Of a DNA stretch of 64,000 bases, positions 51,406-63,400 are shown one piece after another. The notes under the pieces were generated by a model, which searched no databases, was not told the DNA's origin, and saw only the letters and a program-made list of their open reading frames with translations. Position 1 is the stretch's first letter. Each line of letters begins with the position of its first letter. Position numbers and translations under genes: made by a program. The stretch comes from Candidatus Gastranaerophilales bacterium (GTDB lineage Bacteria > Cyanobacteriota > Vampirovibrionia > Gastranaerophilales > Gastranaerophilaceae), in contig UNSK01000006.1 in NCBI GenBank assembly GCA_900552525.1, forward strand, positions 1 to 64,000, written 5' to 3'.

Positions 51406-54400
51406 TATTTAACAGACCTTAGAACCAGCGGTCCTTTATCAAGCGGTTCAGTTACTTCTAGCTGAATAACGTCAGATTTATTGTCCGGCTGTTCTTTAAT
51501 TACATTTTGAACATTTACAGCAGCGTCATTTGATGTATCCAGTTCAATAACATTTTGAACGACATCATAAGTTTTTTCTGGAGCAGATACCGGTTTATCT
51601 TCTATATCAGGAAGAAGTTCAAATTTTTTGACCGCAGGTTCTGCCTGCACCATATCTGTGTGGTGTCCAAATTCAAGAGCCCATCTTAACCCGAGATTTA
51701 AAGTTATACCGTTTCTGCCGCCGCTCTGAAGCATTGCAGAACCAAATGCCATAAAGTTATCCTTAAATACTTTTTGAATACCTACACCATATTGAACAAA
51801 TGGTTTAATACTCATTTCCGGAAGTCTGACATTGTCTGCCATTACTCTTGATTTATCCATAAAGTTCATCACCGCATTAGCAGCTATGTATGGCTGCCAG
51901 CCGTTTTTAGTATTCGCAATAAATTTTACACCTGGCGCAACCTGAATTGCGTGCAGAGGATCAGAGTCGATTTTTGCACCGGCTGAATTTTTGTAATCAA
52001 AGGTATTTATAAATGTGTATGCCAGCATTAAGTTCGGTTGAATTATAAATTTTCCATCTTTAAATTCCAGATTATATCCGGTCTTATTGCCAACTCCTGC
52101 CAAAAGCATAACTGCATCTTCGTGGCCGTACATTGTAGATATATCTGACAAGTTTGCACCTGCGCTTAATGTTGTTGCATTGAAGAAGTTGCCTTTGTAT
52201 AAAGTTACAGTACCGCCGAGAACACCGCCATTTTGGCTTATGCCTATATTTTTATAATCAATACTAGCTCCGTTATAACCGCCGTAACCTGTGAATGTTC
52301 TTGCCCAGCCGTGTTTCCATTCTTTAATCGGCGTATCAAAACCAAACAGAGAACCGTAGGTTATACTGTTAACTTTTGGCCCGTCTTTCAGAGGAATATT
52401 TTCAAAGCTTACGTATGGTTTATACCATGCACTTGCCTGTTCTTGGGCTTCAAAATTTTCACCCGCATCATTTACACCTGCAATTGCAATTTTATTTTTA
52501 TTAATTTCTGCCATTCGAATGTGTCTTGGCATAAGCATAAAGTTATCGCTGTTCTGGAATGCGTAGTTAAATGTCTGATTCATCTGTGATGCTGCAGCAG
52601 CCTGAGCTGCAACTGCACTTCCTAAAACAGAAGGGTTGAAAGCATCGCTTGGATTTGATGGATATTCTATCTTGCCTGTATCCGGGTTAAAGTACCCGCC
52701 TCTTACAAAGACCATATCGCCATCTCTGTAATTATAGCTTGCACCGAATTGATATACAGGAGTATAAACTGTTTTCTGACCGTGATATTTTACATTTTCT
52801 GCGAAAGATTCGTCAGCAAACGGAATCTCAACCATAGTTATATTATTTGCAATATTATTTAATACGTTTATTGAATTGAGATTTACGACTGTACCTTCAC
52901 CTGCCTGAGCGTATTCATCGGCTGTAATACGGCCCATTGTATTTGTTGTAAAATCTACTGCTGCAGAGTTAATATTTACAGTACTTCCGTCATTTAATTC
53001 AAATTTAGTAAAATGCAGAGGGTTTGTAGTTAAGTTACCGATATTCATTGTACTCTGATTCAATACTAGCGAGTCATTTACTGCTGCATACGGATTATAG
53101 AGATTAACTGTACTATCCTGGGCAATTATATCCTGATTTTCTACAAGGACAGCAGGGGTGAATACTGTATCTTTAAGATTTATTGTACCGCGTTCTTCTG
53201 TCGTAATCTCGTTAACGTTAAATGTTGATTCATTAACATTTATTGTGCCGAGGTTAGTTATTTTGGATGTATCCATATCGCCGGTAACAGTCATAACTTC
53301 ATCATTGTAGATATTTTCAACAATCAAGTTACCTGTAATATCTGCACTGCCTTCTGTATTAGTAATTTCTTTTACTGTTGTATTACCTTTGATTATTGCT
53401 GTACCGGTATTAGAAATTGTAGTTACCTTAACATCATTGTTAATCAGCATATTGCCGTCGTTATCAATTTTGTCTGCATATACGGAGCCGTCTACCGTAA
53501 TTTCACCATCTTTTTCATTTTTTACGGTTTCTTTTACTGCAATATCGCCTTCTGCCTTTATGTTTCCGCTGTTGGTAATATTATCAGCTGCAGTATTTCC
53601 TTTGATATCAATATCTGCCTTGTTTTCAAAATCTTTAACAGTCATTAAAGAACCGTCAAAAGATAGTTTTGAATTATTGGTAACATTGGCAAGCTCTACT
53701 ACGCCAGTCATGTTCAAATCATTATTGTTAATAATATCTTTATCGGTTTTGACATTATTAAGGTTCAATATACCTTTGTTATCTGTAGCCTCATCATTGT
53801 TATTAGTAATATTAATGTTTGAAATAGTTACATTTTGATTTTCGTTCACAGATGAAAGGAAGTCTTTGTTATTTACATCAAATGTATTGTTTGCTCCGTT
53901 TATTGTAAGGTTTATCCCTTTAAGTTCAGAAACATCTTTTGACAAGATTGTTGTTGAATCATCTACAAAAGTAAATATTTTGTCTTCTTGTTCGGTAAGA
54001 CCAGACCAGATTGGTGTTTCGTACTCAGCCCAGGCAACAAATGTATCCTGAAGACCACGGATTTCTAAACTGTCATTTTTCGTTGTTGTAGAGGCAAGCC
54101 CAAATTCTTTTGCCAGAATAATATCGCTAGTCATAATTGCTTCTGCTTGATTTAAGACTTTAGAATTATCATAATCAAGCTGAGGTGCGTCAGAAGTTGC
54201 TGATTTTATTATTTGCAAAATGTATTTTTCATTCATGTCGCATTCGTTACTAACATTTATTGAAGATATATAAATTGTACCGCTTCCTCCGTTTTCAAGC
54301 GTGAAAGTATCAGCATTCTGTTCTTCTTTTGTTAGTGTAACATCGATTGAATATCTGGAATCAGCGGAGGAATGAAGTTCATCCATTACATAATCTGTAT

Positions 54401-57400
54401 AGACCCCGTCTTTTGTATTAATTGTACTTCCATTAGTTACATTTAATACAGAGTTATTTAATACATTTGAATTGTTTCCAAAATTCATTGTTGAACTATC
54501 TGCCGTAATGTTTTGATTACTGATTTCACCGTTTGTAGTAAAGCTTGAATTTGTTATATTAATATTACCTGTTCCAGTAATTGTATTGTCAAGAGTAAAT
54601 GCTGAATTTGTTATATTTATTTGGGAATTATTTAATATATCACCAACTCTGTCTGTACCATTACTAAGAGCTATAGTTCCTTCGTTTTTAATATAGTCAG
54701 CATTCAAACCATTGTAAATTACAGCGTTTTTAGTATTTGTAAAACTGGTAATTTCTGCACCGTTATTAAGAGTTAATGTACCGCTGTTTACAGCACTATT
54801 CAAATCTGCATAACCTAAAACCGTTAATTCATTAGAGTTATCCACTATGCCGGCAGAAGTAAGAGTCCCTGAAATACTTGCAATTCCGCTATTTGTAAAA
54901 TTCTGAATTTCTGAATTATTTTGTACAGTTAAATTTCCGCTGTTATTTACTCCAAGTGAAATTAACTGACCGACAACAGAAATATCATTAGTGTTTATAA
55001 TGTTGTATGCCGATGTCAGATTGCCGCCAACATTAAGTGTACCATCATTGATTAAACCATTTGAGTTTCCATCATCAGTTATTATGCCTGTTACGTCAAG
55101 GTTTCCAGCAATATTTATAGTTCCTGTTTCTTCGTTTACCAGACCGTTGACCTCTGCATTATTACCTGCAATTAGAGTTCCGCTGTTTGTTAAATCTTTT
55201 GCGTTTACATCACCTTCAACATTAAGAACACCGGAAGTCGTTATATTTTCTGTTGTTATCAGATTACCTGTAACATTTACGTTTGCTTCATCTCCTACAT
55301 TAAAGTTTCCTGTATTAATAATTTCCTTTGCTGAAGCAGTTCCGATAACATCTAAATCACCAGTATTGTTTATAGTATTTTCAACAGTAAGATTTCCGCT
55401 AATATCCATATCACCATGGTTTGTAACATTTTTAGCATTCACATCACCGGTGATATCAAATATTTTATTTTCATTGTTAACTATATCATTTGCGTTTAAT
55501 ATACCTGTAATGTAGACTTCACCGTTATTTGTAAAATCACTTACATCAGCACCGCTCTGGAAAGTTATAATACCACTGTTTTCAATATCCTTAGAAACTA
55601 CATGTCCTACTACTGTTAATGAATCGGTATTAGAAATATTTCCCGCTGCGGTTAATGAACCATTAATAACAGCATTTCCTGAATTTGTTAAATCTATCGT
55701 TGAAACACTTCCTCCTGCATTAAGAGTTTTTGTATTAGTTATAGACCCGTCCGTTGTAAGATTATTAGTAACAGTGAGTTCATCTTTATTAATTACATTA
55801 CCTGTTGATGCAAGGCTGCCTTCAACAGTCATTTGTTTATTGTTAACAACATTATTTGTATTTGCATTGCCTGTTATTTTAACGATATTATCATTTGTTA
55901 AATCATGAATATCAGCTCCGTTTTTCAGAGTCAAAGTTCCGCTGTTAGTAACATCATTTAATCCTGCATGTCCTTCAACGGTCAGAGCATCAGTGTTGTT
56001 CAGAATACCTGTTGAAATCAAATTTTCGCTAATATTTGCAGTTCCATTATTTGTAAAATCAACAGTTGTTAAAGTACCTGTCACATCGAGAGCAGCGCTG
56101 TTTGAAATCAACACTTCTGCTGCGGCATTTCCTGTGATATCCATATCACCTTTATTGGTAATATTTTGAGCAATAACATCACCGGTAATATTGAATATTT
56201 TTTCTTCGTTGTTTGTAATATTATTTGCGCTTGTGCTTCCTGTAATATATGCACTGCCGTTATTTATAAAATCATTAATTTCTGCCCCGTTACGGAATGT
56301 CAAATTACCACTGTTGGTAACATCCTCTGCAATTACCTTTCCGACAACAGTAATAGTATTCGTATTTGAAACATCGCCGGAAACAGTTAGTGTTCCGCCT
56401 ACACTAACGCTTCCTTCATTGGTTAGATTTGCTGCTGATACAGAGCCTGTAACGTCAAGCGTTTTGGATGTTGTTATATTTCCGGTTACATTCAAGTCTT
56501 TTTTAACAGTTAATGTATCAGTATTTTTGACATCAACAGCAACGTTAAGATTACCATCAACACTCATATGTTTGTTATTAATGATATTATTTACATCAGC
56601 ATTACCTGAAATCAAAACTGTATTCTCGTTTGTTAAATTGTGAATATCCGCATCATTTTTTAGAGTCAAAGTTCCGCTGTTGGTAACATCATTTAAATTT
56701 GCCTCGCTGTTTACAGTAATAGAATTTGTATTCTTTAAAGTTCCGGTTAAAGTTAATTCTTCGCCAACATTTGCATTGCCCGAATTTGTAAAATCTTTAC
56801 CTGTTACAGAACCGGTTACATCTAAAGAACCGCTGTTTGTAATTAAAAGTTCTGTTTCTGTATTACCGTCAATATCCATATCACCTTTGTTGGTAATATT
56901 CTGAGCATTTACATCGCCTTCTGCGTTAAAAATATTTCCTTCATTATTTGTAATATTTTCTGCGGAAGTCTTACCTGTAATATAAGCATTACCGCTGTTA
57001 ACAATGTCTTCCAGCTCTGCTCCGTTTTTGAGAGTCAGAGTTCCGCTGTTGGTAACATCTTTTGCAGATACTTTACCATTAACAGTTAACTCATTTGTGT
57101 TAGTAATATTATTTGCCGCTGCAAGTGTTCCGCCAATATTGGTTTTACCGTCATTAGCAAGATTGTTAAGTGCAGCATTATTGTCTATCTGCAAACTGCC
57201 TGTAGTTACATTTACCTCTCCGTTTCCGGTTAAAGTTCCAATTGCATAGCTGCTGTCAGCATTTCCGGAAGTTGATAATACTGCTCCATTTGATAAATTC
57301 AAAGTACTTACGATATCTGCACCGTCTTTAAAAGTCAAAGAGTTTGCAACATAAGTTGTTCCGTTGCCTGATACGGTTTTACCAATTGAACCTGAAAGAT

Positions 57401-60400
57401 TTAAGGTTTTATTATTCTCAATTGTACCTGTCAGGTATTCACCCTTAGATGTTAAAACACCGTAGTTGATAACATTACTAATATTATTGTTATTAGTAAG
57501 ATTTCCGGAATCTTTAATTATAACATTTTGAGAAATAATATCATTATTGGTAACATTGCCGGCAATACCAAGTGAACCTGTTCCAATTACCTGATGAGTT
57601 AAAGAACCTCCGGTCAGAGTAAGTATACCTTCGTTTGTTACAACACCGCCTACGTTGTCCGCATTAATTGTTAAGTCACCTACTGCAGTAATCAGAATTT
57701 CTTGAGAAATTGCAGAATTTGACGTTACTTCTCCAACAATATTTGTTGTGCCTGAGCCGGAAACAACTTTGTTCAGAGTTCCGCCATTGAGAATTAAATC
57801 GCCGGAGTTAGCTACGTTGCCGCCAACATTAGAAGCGTTAATTGTCAAACCGCCTGCCGAAGTAATTGATATTGCCTGTGAAATAGCGGAATTACTTGTC
57901 ACATCACCTGTAACATTCGTTGTACCTGAGCCGGAAACGGCCTTATTTAATGTTCCGCCTGATAAGTTAAGAGTGTTGTTATTAGTTACCAACCCCTTAA
58001 TATTATCTGCATTTGTATTAATTATACCGGAGTTAGTGACAACACCGCTGTCTGAACCCAATGCGGCGTTGTTAGTTAAAGTAACACCGCTATTTACATT
58101 TACTTTTTGACTTATTCCGCCATTGTTTGTTGCATTGGCACTGATTGTTGTAGTTCCTGAGCCGGAAACTGCTTTACTTAATGTGCCGCCTGAGAGGTTA
58201 AGAGCGTTGTTATTGGTTACTGCTCCCTTAATATTGTTTGCATTGGTATTAATTGTTCCTGCGTTGGTAATTTTTCCGTTATCAGAACCTAATGCGGCAT
58301 TGTTAGTCAATGTAACACCGCTATTTACATTTACACCTTGATTAATGCCGGCATTGTTTGTTGTATTACCGCTAATGGTGGTTGTACCGTTTCCGGATAC
58401 GGCTTTATTTAAGGTTCCGCCAGAGAGGTTTAAACTGCTGGAGTTGGCAACAGTGCCTTTAATATTATCAGCATTACTATTAATGGTACCGGCATTCGTG
58501 ATTGCTCCGCTATCAGATCCTAATGTGGCATTGTTAGTTAAAGTAACACCGCTGTTGACCTTTACACCCTGATTGATGCCGGCATTATTTGTGGTGTTGC
58601 CGGTAATGGTGGTTGTACCGCTTCCGGATACGGCTTTATTTAAGGTGCCGCCGGAGAGGTTTAAACTGCCGGAGTTGGCAACAGTACCTTTGATGTAATC
58701 AGCATTACTATTAATGGTTCCGGCATTGGTAATTGCTCCGTTTGCAGAGCCCAGAGCTGCATTGTTAGCTAAAGTAACACCGCTATTTACTTTTACAGCC
58801 TGATTTATACCGCCGTTATTTGTAGTATTGCCGGAGATGGTGGTTAAACCTGCACCGGATACTGCTTTAGACAACGTTCCGCCGGTTAGTATCAAGTCAC
58901 CGGCATTGGTTACAGCACCGCCGATATTTCCTGCACTAATAGTTAAGTCACCGGCTGCAATTATATTAATTGCCTGTGATATAGCTGAATTGGAGGTTAC
59001 TGCTCCGGTAATATTTGTGGTTCCTGAGCCGGCAACTGCTTTACTTAATGTGCCGCCGGATAAGTTTAATGTGTTGTTATTGGTTACAGTTCCTTTAATA
59101 TTACCTGCATTACTTGTAATAGTACCCGAATTGGTAATTGCACCATTTTCTGAACCCAGAGCTGCATTGTTGGTTAAAGTAACGCCAGAATTTACATTTA
59201 CGCCCTGATTGATACCGGAATTATTGGTTGTATTGCCTGTGATAGTTGTTTTTCCAGAACCGGAAACCACTTTGCTTAATGTTCCGCCAGTGAGTATCAA
59301 GTCACCAGCATTGGTTACGGCTCCGCCTATATTGTTGGCATTTATTGTAAGATCACCCGCTGCAACTACATTAATTGCCTGTGATATAGCAGAATTTGAT
59401 GTTACTGCTCCAGTGATATTTGTGGTTCCTGAGCCGGAAACTGCTTTGCTCAATGTTCCGCCGGAGAGATTTAATGTATTATTATTGGTTACTGCTCCCT
59501 TGATATTGCTTGCACTTGTATTAATCGTACCGGAGTTAGTGATTGTCCCGCTATCTGAGCCCAATGCAGCATTGTTAGTGAGAGTAACTCCGCTATTGAC
59601 TGTTACACCCTGATTAATACCGCCGCTGTTTGTTGTATTGCCGGTAATAGTTGTTTTGCCGGAACCGGATACCGCTTTTGACAATGTTCCGCCGGAAAGA
59701 TTTAAACTGCCTGTATTAGATACAGTGCCTTTAATGTTATCAGCACTGCTGTTAATAGTTCCGGCGTTCGTTACGCTTCCACTTGCAGAACCAAGAGCTG
59801 CATTGTTTGTAAGAGTTATACCGCTATTAACTTTTACACCCTGATTAATACCGGCACTGTTTGTTGTATTACCGGTAATTGTAGTTAAACCGGCACCTGA
59901 AACTGATTTAGATAACGTTCCGCCAGTTAATATCAAATCTCCGGCGTTAGTTACTGCTCCACCTATATTTCCGGCATTTGCAGTTAAATCACCGGAAGAA
60001 GAAATTGAGATTGTCTGAGAAATTGCTGAATTTGCAGTTACAGCTCCGGTAATACTAGTTGTACCAGCGCCGGTTACGGCTTTGGTTAATGTTCCGCCAT
60101 TTAAGATTAAATCTCCGGCATTGGTTACGGCTCCGCCTATATTTCCGGCATTTGCGGTTAAATCACCAGATGCCGCAATTGAGATTGCCTGAGAAATAGC
60201 TGAGTTTGCAGTTACGGCTCCGGTAATACTAGTTTTGCCTGAGCCGGTTACGGATTTGGATAACGTTCCGCCATTTAAGATTAAATCACCTGCGTTTGTA
60301 ACATTTCCACCAACATTGCTTGCACTGATAGTTAAGTCACCTGCTGACGCAATTGAAATTGCCTGAGAAATAGCTGAATTAGATGATACAATTCCGGTAA

Positions 60401-63400
60401 TATTTGTTGTTCCGCTTCCGGAAATTGCTTTTGAAAGAGTTCCGCCGGATAAGTTAACAGTATTGTTATTGGTTACTGCTCCCTTAATATTGCTTGCACT
60501 TGTATTAATCGTACCGGAGTTAGTAACAACTCCGCTGTCTGAACCCAATGCGGCATTGTTAGTTAAAGTAACACCTGAACTAACATTTACCTTTTGACTT
60601 ATTCCGCCATTGTTTGTTGCATTGGCACTGATTGTTGTCGTTCCTGAGCCGGAAACTGCTTTGCTTAATGTACCGCCGGAGAGGTTAAGAGCATTGTTAT
60701 TGGTTACTGCCCCCTTAATATTGCCTGCATTTGTATTAATTGTTCCTGCGTTGGTAACTTTTCCGCTATCTGAACCTAATGCAGCATTGTTAGTCAATGT
60801 AACACCGCTATTTACATTTACACCTTGATTAATACCGGCACTGTTTGTGGTATTTCCTTTAAGCGTAGTTGTACCGGAGCCTGATATTGCTTTGCTCACA
60901 GTTCCTCCGCTCAAAGATAAATTTCCAGAGTTTGACACAGCACTTGTTATACTATTGGCAGACATTGAGGCACTGCCCTGAGTGCCTATAGTCAGGTTTG
61001 CATTAACCTTACCCGTATCAGATACATTTAATGAACCATTATTAACATTTACAGTGTTTTGAGTAATAGAAACACCATTTGCTAGTGTAAGGTTTGCACC
61101 GTTGTTAACATTTGTTGAACCGGTTCCCGAAATTCCGCTGTTTAAAGTATTTGTTCCGCCAGTTACGTTTAAAGTACCTGCGTTTTTAATTGCAGCATTC
61201 GAATTTGATGATGCAATGGTTACATTAGACAAATTTGTTGTACCGCCGGAAGCATTAACAACTGAACCTTCAGAGTTTACTGCATTGGTAATGTTAACAT
61301 TAGAAAGAGAGAGAGTTTTTCCGTTTGAAAGTTCAAAACCGGTCTTGCCATTTATATTTATAGTAGATTTGGAAGAACCGCTTGCAACACCATTTACATT
61401 TGATACACTTCCAGCCGTTGCACCTAGATTTTCACCGACCGTATAAGTATTAGAAGCAGCATCAAACCGGAAATTTTTAGTTTCTGTTGTATCAAGCTGA
61501 TTCCATAATCTCAGAGTATCGCCCTGAACACTGTAGCCGTTTCCAGAAATTTCTGATGTAGTTGTATAAGTTATACTATCTCTGTTTGTATCAGTTGTAG
61601 TAAGACTTAATTGTCCATATACTTTTACAATTTGATCAAGCTGGGAATATACAGCTGACCAGTTCGTATTTGCTAAAATCGCATCTTTTGTAGCGGTTTC
61701 AGTTTCTTTAAGCAAATTTCTAGATGTTAAAGAACTATTTAACGCCAGGTAAACACTGCTTCCGCTTCCATTTTTAAGGACCTGAACAGTAACTGAACCA
61801 TCTTCTAAAGGAATATCAGTTAAATCAACATCGTTAATATAGACATAACCGGAGCCATTCGATATCGTCAGGGTATCAGCTTTTTGATTTGCTAAATCTA
61901 CGTCGAGTTCCCATTTTGCACTAGAAGATGATGATAAATAATTAATATTATAATTATTTATCTCATTATCCTGAAGATTAACCGTACCACTGTTCGTATA
62001 TAATCTTGAAGTTGTATCTGCAAAAGTATTTGTACCAAATGTTAGATTTGTATAATTTAACCGTGCTTCAGCGTTTTTTACGACACCATTCAAATTGATT
62101 TGTCCAGTTGAGTCACCGGTTAAATATAATTGATGAGTGTAATTAGACTGACCTGTAATCGTATCATCAACAATTATATTACCGTTATTTTGTGCAGTAA
62201 GAGTAAGGTTTGTCCCGGAGCCTTGCAGCCAAACAGCTTGCGACTCTTTCGGTCCATCTCCTACCTGTACATAGTTGCCGGAAAATTTAGAGGTTCCGTT
62301 ATCAGCAATAATGTTTAAATCATAAGTTGTATAAATCGCTCCGCCTTGAGCAGTACCACCTTCTTCTGCATGCGCATAATTATCGATAAAGCTTACATTC
62401 TTGATGCCATTTGATATGTTTGATGTGTTATATAAAGCACCACCATACGCATTATTACCTTGAACATAGTTACCTGAATAAGTTCCACTAGCCAAGCCGT
62501 TTGCAACCGCTGTATTATAAATTGCTCCGCCGCTGGCATCAGCTGCGGAAATTACGTGATTATTAATAAAATCACCTGAAATAAGTCCAATAGCATTAGA
62601 ATTATTAATATTATAAATAGCCCCGCCTGCTGAGTTACCAATCGCATAAACATAGTTGCCTATAAAATCTGCTGTTATTGAACCTATTTTTGCGTAACTG
62701 TTAGAATTATTATAAATCGCACCGCCAAGAGCTCCGGTTGTTTCAGATTTTGCATAGTTGCTGCTAAAAGTACCGGTTATACTATCAATTGAATTATTAT
62801 TATAAATAGCCCCGCCCTGTGCCTCTTTTAAAGCACTTACATAGTTCCCGATAAAATCACCGGATACATTACCAATACCATTGGAACTGCTACTAGAACT
62901 ATATGTATTGTAAATAGCTCCGCCTTGCGCCTGATAATTAGTCGAAGAAGCGTAGTTATTAGAAAAATCAGCACTTATATTGTTTATTTTATAACTGCTG
63001 TAACCGCTGTGATATAACGCTCCGCCTTGTGCTGCACCGTAATTTGCGATAGCATAGTTGCCTGTAAATGTAGAATCTGTTATACCATTTGTAATAGCAC
63101 CTTCATTATAAATAGCACCACCTTGGGACCTATAATTTGTAGCCAGGTTTAATTCTGTATCAGTAGTTACATAATTGCTATTGAAATCACCGCTTATTCC
63201 GGCAATTGTTGCATATCTGCTGTTATAAATACCACCGCCCATTGTGTTCAAATCTGCTTTGGCATAGTTTCCGGTAAAATCGCCTGAAATTGTTCCTATA
63301 GTACCATACTGGTAGTTATATATTCCTCCGCCATAGGCATATGTATATACACCATTATTCTGTGCACTTCCTCCTTCTCCTGTTGAAAGAACATAGTTAC

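Noticed and set aside
57615..60911. Regular direct repeats suggesting a CRISPR array
   Set aside because: Units are 231 or 174 bp and codon-phased within one open frame; there are no short identical repeats with unique spacers and no cas genes.
57748..61446. Series of long plus-strand ORFs (60-134 codons) opposite the autotransporter repeats
   Set aside because: They recur with the same period as the repeat units and have the low-complexity Val/Pro/Leu composition of a mirrored Asn/Gly/Thr-rich frame. No ribosome binding sites; shadows of the real gene.
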